This document shows positions 29,181 through 39,109 of a stretch of DNA of 64,000 nt, piece by piece. Position 1 is the stretch's first letter; each line of letters begins with the position of its first letter. The translations under genes and the position numbers were made by a program. The notes under the pieces were generated by a model. That model did not search any database, had not been told where the DNA came from, and saw only the letters and a program-made list of their open reading frames with translations. Source of the DNA: Phycisphaerales bacterium (lineage in GTDB: Bacteria > Planctomycetota > Phycisphaerae > Sedimentisphaerales > Anaerobacaceae); the NCBI GenBank assembly GCA_003170415.1, contig PMZJ01000014.1, positions 1 through 64,000 on the forward strand. Direction: 5' to 3'.

Positions 29181-29277
29181 TTGTCATTCCGAGCGAGGCG
29201 AAGCCGAGTCGAGGAATCTATTTTAATAGATTTCTCCACTTCGTCCCGACGAGTCGGGACTTTGGTCGAAATGACAA
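29181..29277. repeat. REPIN-like palindromic doublet (97 bp) with the same arm type as the GIY-YIG element at 47631-48065
   Basis: ttgtcattccgag...gtcgaggaatcta / tagatttctc...ggtcgaaatgacaa. Confidence 0.75.
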
Positions 29278-29308
29278 CAAACTTTTCCGCAGAGGAATGG
29301 ATTGAGAT

Positions 29309-30541
29309 ATGAAGCAAAATCTCGATAAACATAAGCTGAGCAATGGGATGATGTTGCTTGGCGAGCGGATGGAAGCGGTGGAATCGGTGGCGTTTAGTTT
29401 TATGTTGCCTACCGGTGCCTCGGTTATGCCGGCGGGCTGCTGTGGTGCGGCTAACGTAATATCGGATTGGATATTCCGCGGCGCAGGCGAAAGAGACAAC
29501 AGGCAATTAGGCGATGCCCTCGATGGGCTGGGTCTTCAGCGTTCGGGAGGCGTCGATAGCGCACATATCTCCGTCGGCGCGGCATTAGAGGCAAGCAACC
29601 TGTCTTCGGCGATTGATTTGTATGGCGATATAATACTTCGTGCGAAACTTGACGATGAGCAATTTGCCCCGGCCAGGCAGCTTGCAATCGAGGGCGTAAA
29701 GGGACTTGATGACGACCCCCGGCACAAGGTGATGCTGAAATTGCGGAAGCAGTTTTATCCTGAGCCGCTTGGCAGAAGCACCGCCGGCGAGATAGCCGAC
29801 CTTGAAGCCCTGACGCCCGAAACAACCAGGAAGATTATCGTGGAAAAATTCAATCCGGCGGGGATTATCTTTTCGGTCGCGGGCAAATACGATTTTGACG
29901 CGGTTGTGCGCCAGATGGAAAAGTTATTCGGCTCAAGTGCCGCCGGCCGGACCAAATCATTGAAAACAGGCGCGAGCGGCGGACGCTATAAACATATCCC
30001 CAATGACGGCGCACAGGTACACATCGGCCTTATGACGCCGACGGTTCTATTGCAGGATAAAAATTACTATAACGCGCGTATTGCCGTGGCGGTGCTGTCG
30101 GGCGGGATGGGCGCGAGGTTGTTTACAGAGGTCAGGGAAAAACGCGGGCTTTGCTACGCCGTCGGCGCGCAATACCACGCGATGAAAGAAGCGGCGGGGA
30201 TAACGTGCTACGCGGGAACAACGCCTGATAAGGCGCAGCAGACCTTCGACGTGATAGTCGCGGAATTCAACCGTTTGGCCGAGGGTATCAGCGAAGAGGA
30301 ACTTGGGCGGGCAAAGGTCGGGTTGAAATCATCGCTGATTATGCAGAGCGAATCATCCAGCAGCAGGGCTGGTTCAATCGCGGGCGATTACTATATGCTC
30401 GGCAGGGTGCGGGCGCTCGACGAAATCAAAGCTGAGATAGACAAGACAAGCGTCGATTCGGTGCTGACTTTCCTTCGCAAAAATCGGTTCAAGGATTTTA
30501 CGGTCGTAACAATCGGCCCCAGGGAGATAAAAGTTGAGTAA
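29309..30541 (+). CDS. M16 peptidase family protein lacking the HxxEH zinc motif
   Basis: KLSNGMMLLGERMEAVESVAFSFMLPTGASV; VLSGGMGARLFTEVREKRGLCYAV; expected HxxEH site reads CCGAANVISDW. Confidence 0.85.
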   Translation: MKQNLDKHKLSNGMMLLGERMEAVESVAFSFMLPTGASVMPAGCCGAANVISDWIFRGAGERDNRQLGDALDGLGLQRSGGVDSAHISVGAALEASNLSSAIDLYGDIILRAKLDDEQFAPARQLAIEGVKGLDDDPRHKVMLKLRKQFYPEPLGRSTAGEIADLEALTPETTRKIIVEKFNPAGIIFSVAGKYDFDAVVRQMEKLFGSSAAGRTKSLKTGASGGRYKHIPNDGAQVHIGLMTPTVLLQDKNYYNARIAVAVLSGGMGARLFTEVREKRGLCYAVGAQYHAMKEAAGITCYAGTTPDKAQQTFDVIVAEFNRLAEGISEEELGRAKVGLKSSLIMQSESSSSRAGSIAGDYYMLGRVRALDEIKAEIDKTSVDSVLTFLRKNRFKDFTVVTIGPREIKVE

Positions 30542-30548
30542 TCCCGGC

Positions 30549-31775
30549 ATGAAATTCAAAAGTCACAAGCTGAAAAACGGCCTGACGGTCATCGGCGAGG
30601 TAAATAAAAACGCCAAGTCGTCGGCTGTCGGGTTTTTTGTGAAAACCGGCTCACGCGATGAGGATTTGAAAATCAACGGTGTGTCGCATTTTCTTGAGCA
30701 TATGGTTTTCAAGGGCACGGAGCGACTCAGTCCCTTCGCGGTCAACGAGGCATTTGATAAAACAGGGGCGCAGTATAACGCCTTTACCAGCGAGGAGGGC
30801 ACCGTCTTTTATGCGGCGGTTCTGCCTGAGTATCTGGCGGAAATAACACAGCTCTGGATAGAGATGATGAGGCCGGCGCTGCGCACGGAGGATTTCAACA
30901 TCGAAAAGCAGGTCATCAAGGAAGAAATCGCGATGTACAAGGACCAGCCCAGTTTCGATGTGATGGACCGCTGCCGCGAGCTTTATTTCGCGGGCCATCC
31001 CTGCGGCCACAGCGTCCTGGGAAGCGAGGAATCAATAGACGCTATGACCGCCGAACAGATGCGTGGATACTTCTCTCAGCGATACGCCCCGAACAATATG
31101 GTCGTGGCGTTCGCGGGCAATTTTGAGTGGGAGCGAATTCGCGATATGGTCGAAGCCGGCTGCGGGGGCTGGAAAAACCAGGAAGTCAAAAGAACAATTA
31201 CCGATACGCGGGGCGCACGGGACAAACAACGATTAGATAAGGCCAACCTTACGCGAGAACATATTTGCCTGATGAGTCCGGCCGTCAGCGCTCAGAGTGA
31301 CAAACGGTTCGCTGCGTCGCTTTTGAGCGTGATAGTCGGCGATGACGTCGGCTCACGATTCTTCTGGGAGCTTGTGGATAAGGCCATAGTCGAAACAGCG
31401 TCTTTCGACTTTGCCCCGATGGACGGCACCGGCGCCTACTGTACTTACGTCCGATGCAGCGGCGAAAATACGGCCAAGACGATGAAAATAATCGCGAGTA
31501 TATTCGCAGACCTCACAAAGGCCGGCGTCACGGAAGACGAGCTTATAAAAGCCAGGAACAAGGTGCTAAGCGCGTTTGTGATAAAAAACGAGATACCGAT
31601 GGGCCGGCTGGTCGATTTGGGATTCAACTGGACGTACCTGGGACAATATCGACTGGTCGAAGATGACGTAAAGGCGGTTAAAGCGGTTACGGTAGCCGAG
31701 ATTAACGCGATTCTGAAAGAGTATCCTCCTGGCGAGTTCGCCCAGTTCTCCTTAGGCCCGGCGAAAAACGGCTAA
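30549..31775 (+). CDS. M16 zinc peptidase with intact HFLEH motif
   Basis: KLKNGLTVIGEVNKNAKSSAVGFFVKTGSRDED..GVSHFLEHMVFKGTERL; frame overlaps end of previous gene. Confidence 0.9.
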   Translation: MKFKSHKLKNGLTVIGEVNKNAKSSAVGFFVKTGSRDEDLKINGVSHFLEHMVFKGTERLSPFAVNEAFDKTGAQYNAFTSEEGTVFYAAVLPEYLAEITQLWIEMMRPALRTEDFNIEKQVIKEEIAMYKDQPSFDVMDRCRELYFAGHPCGHSVLGSEESIDAMTAEQMRGYFSQRYAPNNMVVAFAGNFEWERIRDMVEAGCGGWKNQEVKRTITDTRGARDKQRLDKANLTREHICLMSPAVSAQSDKRFAASLLSVIVGDDVGSRFFWELVDKAIVETASFDFAPMDGTGAYCTYVRCSGENTAKTMKIIASIFADLTKAGVTEDELIKARNKVLSAFVIKNEIPMGRLVDLGFNWTYLGQYRLVEDDVKAVKAVTVAEINAILKEYPPGEFAQFSLGPAKNG

Positions 31776-31875
31776 AAGCCATTTCACCACTGTCATTCCC
31801 TCGCACCTGTCCTGAGCTTGTCGAAGGAAGCGGGAATCCAGGGATTGTAGGGTGGGCTTCAGCCCACGCGGTATT

Positions 31876-32418
31876 CTAAATTACCAAACGGTACAATACC
31901 AAATGAGTAAGTTGTGTTGTTTCGATACTTGAAAATCCCGCCTGCTTGGCCCATGAAATTACCTTCTCGGGTTTTAACCTGTGCTCGATAGGCGGCCCGA
32001 ATTCCTGTTGCTCATACCGCCACTCAAGAATACTGACCCTTTTCCGGCAAACACGCCGTGCCTCTTTGAGCGCCTTTAAGTAATCATCGACCTCGTGCAG
32101 AACATATCCGAAAAATACGATGTCAAAGGATTGGTCCCGATACGGAATCGCTTCCGCCCCTGAAATTTTAAATTCGCCCTGCGGCACATATCGTCTCGCG
32201 GCTGCTATCATCTTCGGATTTATATCTATACCGCAAACCTTAAAACCCCTTCTGACGAAATGCTCCGCGAACAATGCCGTCCCCGTTCCCACATCAAGGA
32301 CGCTGCCTGCTTCAATTCCCTCCGAACTAAGGTCTATCACTCGTTCTATTTCGCTGCGTTCTATCCGCTCCGCCCGCCGCAGCTTCTCAATCTCGTCATG
32401 AAATATCCGCTCGTTCAT
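31876..32418 (-). CDS. SAM-dependent class I methyltransferase
   Basis: SVLDVGTGTALFAEHFVRRGFKVCGIDINPKMI; ORF opens at 32514, likely start near 32418. Confidence 0.82.
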   Translation of the reverse strand: MNERIFHDEIEKLRRAERIERSEIERVIDLSSEGIEAGSVLDVGTGTALFAEHFVRRGFKVCGIDINPKMIAAARRYVPQGEFKISGAEAIPYRDQSFDIVFFGYVLHEVDDYLKALKEARRVCRKRVSILEWRYEQQEFGPPIEHRLKPEKVISWAKQAGFSSIETTQLTHLVLYRLVI

Positions 32419-32652
32419 AAATAATAATAAATAGGGACACCTATTATTTCCTTCAAGTTTGGCCTGACATTTCTTAGCCGAAATCATATTACTCCAAATT
32501 GGCGGATTTAGCAAATCAGTACCTTCTTTGACAAGACAGGAGAATTTTCAAAAAAACGTGAGTAATGGAGGCGTTCTGCGCATAATAATTTTATGAAAGC
32601 TTGCGCTAAAGTCACCTGCCCAGCCAGTCGAAGATTCACAAAGCGAATAATC

Positions 32653-32690
32653 CCGCCTCCCGGAAGGGACGCCTGACGGCGTATGGGCGG
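32653..32690 (+). ncRNA. Candidate compact three-way-junction RNA upstream of a terminator
   Basis: ccgcc / tccc-ggaa-ggga / cgcc-tgac-ggcg / tatg / ggcgg all perfectly paired. Confidence 0.4.
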
Positions 32691-32707
32691 ATAAGATTGA
32701 TAGACGA

Positions 32708-32735
32708 GGGCCTGCGAGGAGGGCAGGCCCTTTTT
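32708..32735 (+). terminator. Rho-independent terminator
   Basis: gggcctgc-gaggagg-gcaggccc then ttttt. Confidence 0.8.
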
Positions 32736-32864
32736 CGTTGCGCTACAAAGGGTAAACCCTTATTTTTTGCCCCATAACTTATCTCGCCTTTTGCGATTAC
32801 TGCTTGAATCACACCTGCCCTGATGTTAAGATAGATAAAGTAGCGGGGACAGGGAAATTGACAA

Positions 32865-33290
32865 ATGGTCGAGAAAGAAAGACAAGCTGACGAATATAAA
32901 ACGCCCCACAGGCCTATTCTACGAGCAAAGGACATAATACCCGGAGCCGCCAGTCCAGCGGGCAAAGGCGACGGTGTTAGCAATACTGATATCCCGCGTT
33001 TTGACCTTGCCGAAGACATAATGGCGGAGCAGCGTCGGCTGACCGTCGTGCGTCGTAAAGGGCCGGGCAGCCCCGAACCGGTTAATCTTACCCCATCTCC
33101 TGATTTGCCATTGCCAGTGGCCATAATGGGCTTGGCCATCCCTTTGCCGAAAGGCGTCCCTTCCGGGACCGGTAGGCCATCCCAAAGCAGTCATAGCTTC
33201 TCAGAAGGGTTTAATGACATCAGTGACCCCATCATAGCGGGTATCGTGACCAGAGATATTGAACGGCTCTGCAGTGGTTTCTGGGCATAG
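32865..33290 (+). CDS. Hypothetical protein
   Basis: 141-aa ORF with TDIPRFDLAEDIMAEQRRLTVVRRKGPG segment; coding status uncertain. Confidence 0.45.
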   Translation: MVEKERQADEYKTPHRPILRAKDIIPGAASPAGKGDGVSNTDIPRFDLAEDIMAEQRRLTVVRRKGPGSPEPVNLTPSPDLPLPVAIMGLAIPLPKGVPSGTGRPSQSSHSFSEGFNDISDPIIAGIVTRDIERLCSGFWA

Positions 33291-33441
33291 ATTTTTAAAA
33301 GGGGTTTCACTTCATAGAGAATTTTTTCTGTCTCCCCTTGCTTTCTGCTGGAAGAAAGTCCTATAATTAACACCGCGAGTTCGATTTTTTGCCGCTTGAT
33401 TGAAAAATGAATACAGGAAACTTGTATTAAGGGGAGAGGAA

Positions 33442-33648
33442 ATGAAGCACACTTATACGTATTGCAAGGATTGCAAGTGGTGGTGTCAGCTTGCTGAGTA
33501 TGGGGCAAAGATGCAGCAGGGTGAGTGTCGCAGGTATCCGCCGGCGGTATTTTTCACCGGACGGGTATATCAGACCTTCTGCGAGGTGTCTAATCGCGGT
33601 TTTCCGATTACCGCCGAGGACTGGTGGTGCGGCGAATCGAAATTTTAA
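33442..33648 (+). CDS. Small Cys-rich (putative metal-binding) protein
   Basis: YCKDCKWWCQL...GECRRYPP...FCEV...DWWCGE; aggggagagga RBS before ATG 33442. Confidence 0.6.
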   Translation: MKHTYTYCKDCKWWCQLAEYGAKMQQGECRRYPPAVFFTGRVYQTFCEVSNRGFPITAEDWWCGESKF

Positions 33649-33770
33649 GCCGGCTTTGGCGATTTGGGGCTGGCCGGCAAAAAAATGTCATAAAACCGGT
33701 TGCAGAAATCAGCGAAGTCGCGCATAATTATAAGTTCGAAAAGCTTAAGTGCAATTTTGAAAGGCAATAG

Positions 33771-34505
33771 ATGGGTTCGGTGTTACAGGCGCTGGTAAAG
33801 CTTCAGAGCGTGGAGAACCGCCTGCGGGCGGCCAAAGCGAAGCTTGCCAGATGCAGAAGAAACGTCATCATACAGGAAAATCAGATTCGCACGCTTCAAA
33901 ACGCCCTCGAAGCAAAGAAAGAAGAAATTCAACTCACAACGATACAATCAGACCGTCTCGAGCTTGAGCTTAAGACTCGGGACGCGGATATTGCCAAGTT
34001 AAGGGCGTCGCTGAATACGGCCAGGACAAACAAAGAGTATGCGGCGGTGTTGACTCAGTTGAACACGACCCGGGCCGACAATTCCAAAATCGAGTCCCAG
34101 ATTCTCGATCTGATGAAGGATATCGAGGTTGACAACGCGGAAAGCCAGAAAATCCAGCAGCAGATTGATGAGCAAAAAGGAAAACTCGAACAGATCCGCA
34201 AGGAGTCGGAGCAGTTGGCGACCAAGTACGAAGCCGAGACAGACCAGATTCAGTGTGAGTGGGATGAGGCGGCCAAACAGGTGCCTGCCGAGCAACTGGG
34301 AATCTTCAAACGCGTCGCCGAGACATACGACGGCGAGGCAGTCGCCATTATCGAGCAGAACCAGGGCAGGACGGGCGCTTATTCCTGCGGGGGCTGTTTT
34401 ATGGGCGTCACCGACGAGTGCGTCAATCAGCTTATGACCAAAGACGATATAATTCGCTGTCCCAACTGCACGAGGATTCTGGTGCTTGTCGCTTCGCAGG
34501 AATAA
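33771..34505 (+). CDS. Coiled-coil protein with C-terminal C4 zinc ribbon
   Basis: Long heptad-like N-terminus; CGGCFMGV...CPNCTRILV. Confidence 0.82.
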   Translation: MGSVLQALVKLQSVENRLRAAKAKLARCRRNVIIQENQIRTLQNALEAKKEEIQLTTIQSDRLELELKTRDADIAKLRASLNTARTNKEYAAVLTQLNTTRADNSKIESQILDLMKDIEVDNAESQKIQQQIDEQKGKLEQIRKESEQLATKYEAETDQIQCEWDEAAKQVPAEQLGIFKRVAETYDGEAVAIIEQNQGRTGAYSCGGCFMGVTDECVNQLMTKDDIIRCPNCTRILVLVASQE

Positions 34506-34616
34506 ACGAATTAAGAATTGAGAATTAGGGATTCATAAAGACAAATGTCGGCCGAGTTTTAAATTCTAAATTATTCATTCTAAATTCTCAATTCAAAGTA
34601 AATTACGGAGAATACC

Positions 34617-35702
34617 TTGGCGGAGCATATAATCGCTCACATCGACGGCGGAAGCAGAGGCAATCCCGGGCCTGCCGCATCGGCGTTTGTGCTGACCGAC
34701 CCAAGGGGCAGGAAATTGCAGGCCAGGGCGTTTTTCCTCGGCGAAGCGACCAACAACGTCGCCGAATACACCGCTATCCACAAAGCCCTTGAGGCGGCAA
34801 GGTCGCTTGGGGCGGGACAAATCACAGTTTACAGCGACAGCGAATTATTAGTCAGGCAGATAAACGGGCAATACAAGGTAAAAAGCGACAATATAAGACC
34901 CCTTTTTGCTCAAACTATTGCGATGCTCGCCGAATTCGAGAACTGGCAGGTCAGGCATGTCTTCAGGGAAGATAATAAAAAGGCCGACGAACTTGTAAAT
35001 CGCGCCCTTGATGGTAAAAAAGATGTCGAAATGAAGATTGAGGGGGCCAAAAAAGTAAAACCCGTTCGACTCGGTGTGCTCATAAGCGGCGGCGGCACCA
35101 CGCTGATAAACTTGGTTGAGTGTATCAAGCAGGGCAAACTTGACGCCGAAGTGGCTGTCGTTATAAGCTCGCGTTCAACCGTCGCCGGCGTCGAAAGGGC
35201 CAATGCCGCCGGTATGAATGTGAAAATTATTCGCACCAAGGACCACCCTGATATAGATGAGTTCAGCAAATGTATAGAACGGGAACTGGTTGCCGCGAAG
35301 GTTGACCTTGTTGTGCAGGGGGGCTGGCTGTGCCTTTGGAAGATTCCAAAGCGGTATGACAACAGGGTAATGAATATACATCCGGCGATTTTGCCGAGTT
35401 TCGGCGGGCAGGGAATGTGGGGACATCACGTTCACGAGGCGGTTTTGAAGGCCGGCTGCAAGGTCAGCGGCTGTACCGTGCATTTTTGCACAAATGAATA
35501 CGACAGCGGGCCTGTTATCGTTCAGCGGTGCTGCTCCGTGAAAGATGATGACACGCCGGATACGTTGGCCGCAAGGGTATTCGAGCAGGAGTGCATCGCT
35601 TATCCGGAGGCAATTCAGTTGTTCGCTGAAGGCAAATTGGTTGTTGAAGCGGGGCGGGTGAGAATACTATCGCAGGGTAAAACACAGGCGGTGCGGATAT
35701 GA
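34617..35702 (+). CDS. Fusion: RNase HI-like domain + PurN-like phosphoribosylglycinamide formyltransferase domain
   Basis: HIDGGSRGNPGP...NVAEYTAI...VYSDSELLVRQI...REDNKKADEL then VLISGGGTTLINLVECI...NIHPAILPSFGGQGMWGHHVHEAV. Confidence 0.88.
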   Translation: MAEHIIAHIDGGSRGNPGPAASAFVLTDPRGRKLQARAFFLGEATNNVAEYTAIHKALEAARSLGAGQITVYSDSELLVRQINGQYKVKSDNIRPLFAQTIAMLAEFENWQVRHVFREDNKKADELVNRALDGKKDVEMKIEGAKKVKPVRLGVLISGGGTTLINLVECIKQGKLDAEVAVVISSRSTVAGVERANAAGMNVKIIRTKDHPDIDEFSKCIERELVAAKVDLVVQGGWLCLWKIPKRYDNRVMNIHPAILPSFGGQGMWGHHVHEAVLKAGCKVSGCTVHFCTNEYDSGPVIVQRCCSVKDDDTPDTLAARVFEQECIAYPEAIQLFAEGKLVVEAGRVRILSQGKTQAVRI

Positions 35703-36148
35703 ACAAACCACAGAAACGGATTCTGGCGAATTTTGCTGTCGTGCTGCTGGTTACCGCCACGGCGGTCGTCGGGATGGTTGAGTTGAAAAATATGGTCAAC
35801 CGTTCCGAGGCGATGCGGGCGATGGAAAGTTTGGGGCGGGTGGTTGGTGACTACAAGCAGAAAAACGGCTCGGTACCGCCCGAATCGTACGTGGACGGGA
35901 TTACAAAGTCGCTCGAAGGGCAGCTCCGGCTCGGCAATCTGTGTTACAGGGCGCAATGGATAGCGTTCGATTCGCCACCGGATACTATTCTTGCTTATGC
36001 GAGAAAGGACTATCATTCCCTGTTTTTCCGTCCCGGGGCGGTTGTGCTTCGGTTCGATGGTCGTATCGAGTGGATGGACAAGGCAAGTTTCGACAAGCTT
36101 ATCGCGGGTCAGCAGACGCCGATGGAGCTGGAAATGACGCCCAAATAA
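35699..36148 (+). CDS. Hypothetical membrane-anchored protein
   Basis: N-terminal TM; overlaps fusion gene stop (ATGA). Confidence 0.55.
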   Translation: MNKPQKRILANFAVVLLVTATAVVGMVELKNMVNRSEAMRAMESLGRVVGDYKQKNGSVPPESYVDGITKSLEGQLRLGNLCYRAQWIAFDSPPDTILAYARKDYHSLFFRPGAVVLRFDGRIEWMDKASFDKLIAGQQTPMELEMTPK

Positions 36149-36197
36149 TCGCTTTTCAGCGGGTCAGCCGAAAAGACCTCGCCTATACGGCTTCGGT

Positions 36198-38705
36198 TTA
36201 GACAATCGCCTTTTCGTTTTTGGCCGGTTGCTGAGGCGTTTCGAGTCCTTCGAGTTTGAGGTGCTCCTCGTCCTGCACGTCGATTTTGACGACGTTCTTG
36301 CCCTTGAATTCGCCTCGCAGTACCGCCTCTGCCAGCGGGTCTTCTATGTAGTGCTCGATAGCTCTTCGCAGCGGTCGCGCGCCGAATTCGGGGTTGTAGC
36401 CCTTCTCGATGACGAATTCCTTGGCCCGCTCGGTCAGTTCGAGCTTGAGACCGTGCTCGGTCAGCCGTTTGAATACCTTGGCAAGCTCGTAATCGACTAT
36501 CGTTCGCAGGTTTTCCCTTGAGAGTGGCTTGAAAACAATTATGTCGTCTACGCGGTTGAGGAACTCAGGTCTGAAGTGACGCTCGACCTCTTTGTGGAGC
36601 ATATCCCTCATCTTCTCGTAGTTTGCCTCGGGGGTCTTTTTGCCGAAGCCAAACCCGCTGTTGTTCTTAATCAGCTCGGCGCCGATGTTGCTTGTCATAA
36701 TGACGACAACGTTCTTGAAGTCGATGATTCTGCCGAAGCTGTCCGTCAGCCGGCCCTCATCCATTATCTGTAGCAGGATGTTGTAAACGTCCGGATGCGC
36801 TTTTTCGATTTCATCGAGCAGCAGCACTGAGTATGGTCTGCGTCTGATTCTCTCGGTGAGCTGGCCGCCCTCTTCGTAGCCGACGTATCCCGGAGGAGCG
36901 CCCACGAGCCGGCTGACGTTGTGCTTTTCCATAAACTCGCTCATATCCAGCCGGACAAGGGAGTTTCTGTCGCTGAACATAAATTCCGCCAGCGCCTGCG
37001 CCAGCAGCGTCTTGCCCACGCCGCTGGGGCCTAAGAAAATAAAGCAGCCCATTGGCCGGTTCGGGTCTTTCATTCCGCTTCTGCTGCGACGAACCGCCTT
37101 GGCGATTGCGCCCACCGCGTCATCCTGCGAAACAACCTGCTTGTGTATCTCCGCCTCAAGCTCGAGAAGTCGCTGCGTCTCTTTTTTCTCCAGCCGCGTC
37201 AAAGGCACGCCCGTCATATTGCTTACGACCTCGGCGATTATCTCCGGGTCAACTATGCCCGTCGCCTCCTTGTTTTCCTCGTACCAGCTCTTCTGCATTT
37301 GTGTCTTTTCGTTGAGCATTTGCTGGGCTTCGTCTCTCAGTGATGCCGCGCGTTCATAGTCGGCGTTGCGGACTGCCTCGTCCTTTTCGCGCTGGAGCTT
37401 TTCGATTTTCTTCTCAAGCTCCGCCATATTTGGCGGGGGGGCCATATTTTTCAGCCGGACCCTTGCGCCCGCCTCATCGACAACGTCAATCGCCTTGTCG
37501 GGCAGGCATCTGCCGGTGATATACCGCGTTGACAGCTCTACTGCCTGGAACAACGCCTCATCGGTGAACTTGACCCTGTGGTGTGCCTCGTAGCGGTCCT
37601 GAAGTCCCCTGAGTATCTCGACCGTCTCTTCTTTTGAGGGCGGTTCGACGATAATGGTCTGGAATCTTCGCTCAAGTGCGCCGTCCTTCTCGATGTGCTT
37701 TCTGAACTCATCGAGGGTGGTGGCGCCTATGCACTGCACCTCGCCTCTGGCAAGAGCGGGCTTAAGAACGTTCGATGCGTCGATTGCGCCTTCCGCGCCG
37801 CCTGCGCCGACCAGCGTATGCAGCTCATCTATAAATAATATTACGCTTTTAGCCCTTCGGACCTCGTTAATTACGGCCTTTATTCGCTCCTCGAATTGTC
37901 CCCGATACTTTGTCCCCGCTACCATCATCGCAAGGTCGAGCACGACTATGCGTTTGTCTTTCAAAATCTCCGGCACCTGCTTATTTATTATCTGCTGGCC
38001 CAGTCCTTCGACTATCGCGGTTTTGCCCACGCCCGCTTCGCCCAGCAGCACAGGATTGTTCTTTGTGCGCCTGCACAGTATCTGAATCAGACGCTCTATC
38101 TCGCGTTTTCTGCCGATGACCGGGTCAAGTTCGCCGTCGATGGCTAATTGCGTCAGGTCCCTGCCGAAACTATCGAGCGCCGGCGTCTTGCTCTTGGGTT
38201 TTCCCCCCATTGCCGCAGGTCCGCCCATTTTCATATCAAGTCCAGTCGGCTCATTCGTATCGACTCCGGCCCCAAGCAGATTCAGGACTTCCTGGCGGAC
38301 GTCCTCCAGCCGAAGACCAAGATTCATCATTACCTGCGCCGCGATGCCTTCGGTCTCGCGCAACAGGCCCAACAACAGGTGCTCCGTCCCTACATAATTA
38401 TGATTCAGCGACCGAGCTTCCTCTATCGCGAATTCGATTACCTTCTTTGCCCGTGGTGTATGAGGCAGTTTGCCCATCGTAACCATATCAGGCCCGCTCT
38501 TGACTAACTTCTCAACCTCAAGACGCAGCTTCTTTATATCCACGTCGAGATTTTTAAGAACGGTTGCGCCGACGCCGCTTCCTTCCTTGACCAAACCCAG
38601 AAGGATGTGCTCGGTCCCGATGTATTCGTGGTTGAAACGCTGCGCTTCCTGGTTGGCCAGCGCCATTACTTTGCGTGCCCTGTCTGTAAATCGCTCAAAC
38701 ATCAT
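36198..38705 (-). CDS. clpC: ATP-dependent Clp protease ATPase subunit ClpC
   Basis: Double Clp_N repeats, [31 protein letters not shown]-like linker. Confidence 0.94.
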   Translation of the reverse strand: MMFERFTDRARKVMALANQEAQRFNHEYIGTEHILLGLVKEGSGVGATVLKNLDVDIKKLRLEVEKLVKSGPDMVTMGKLPHTPRAKKVIEFAIEEARSLNHNYVGTEHLLLGLLRETEGIAAQVMMNLGLRLEDVRQEVLNLLGAGVDTNEPTGLDMKMGGPAAMGGKPKSKTPALDSFGRDLTQLAIDGELDPVIGRKREIERLIQILCRRTKNNPVLLGEAGVGKTAIVEGLGQQIINKQVPEILKDKRIVVLDLAMMVAGTKYRGQFEERIKAVINEVRRAKSVILFIDELHTLVGAGGAEGAIDASNVLKPALARGEVQCIGATTLDEFRKHIEKDGALERRFQTIIVEPPSKEETVEILRGLQDRYEAHHRVKFTDEALFQAVELSTRYITGRCLPDKAIDVVDEAGARVRLKNMAPPPNMAELEKKIEKLQREKDEAVRNADYERAASLRDEAQQMLNEKTQMQKSWYEENKEATGIVDPEIIAEVVSNMTGVPLTRLEKKETQRLLELEAEIHKQVVSQDDAVGAIAKAVRRSRSGMKDPNRPMGCFIFLGPSGVGKTLLAQALAEFMFSDRNSLVRLDMSEFMEKHNVSRLVGAPPGYVGYEEGGQLTERIRRRPYSVLLLDEIEKAHPDVYNILLQIMDEGRLTDSFGRIIDFKNVVVIMTSNIGAELIKNNSGFGFGKKTPEANYEKMRDMLHKEVERHFRPEFLNRVDDIIVFKPLSRENLRTIVDYELAKVFKRLTEHGLKLELTERAKEFVIEKGYNPEFGARPLRRAIEHYIEDPLAEAVLRGEFKGKNVVKIDVQDEEHLKLEGLETPQQPAKNEKAIV

Positions 38706-39109
38706 TTACCTCGAGTTAGCAGTATTCAAAGTTTGTTCAAACGCCTTGACCCTTTGTGTTCTCCGCAGGTGCTATTCTACCCTGTTGGCTCGCCCTGTCA
38801 ACGATTGCTGCCCGTTACACAGGACTTTCCTTCTATATTCTATTGTCGAAGAGCAATCGTTGTTCATTTACCGGACTATACGCTCGGCATCCTGTTTTTG
38901 TATCGGCCAAAACCAGCAACGACTTGTTCACAAAAGAACACAAAAACCCTTCTTTTTGCGCAGGAAAGGCATATAAAAGAGGTCCCAGAGGTCCTAAAAA
39001 TTCACTCGTCCGCTATTTTCTTGCAGGGTACCCATTTTGTGTGTATAAATATCGCGAAGTTGAACCTGTTCACATAAAAAATAAAACAATTAATTAGGGA
39101 GACAGTACA

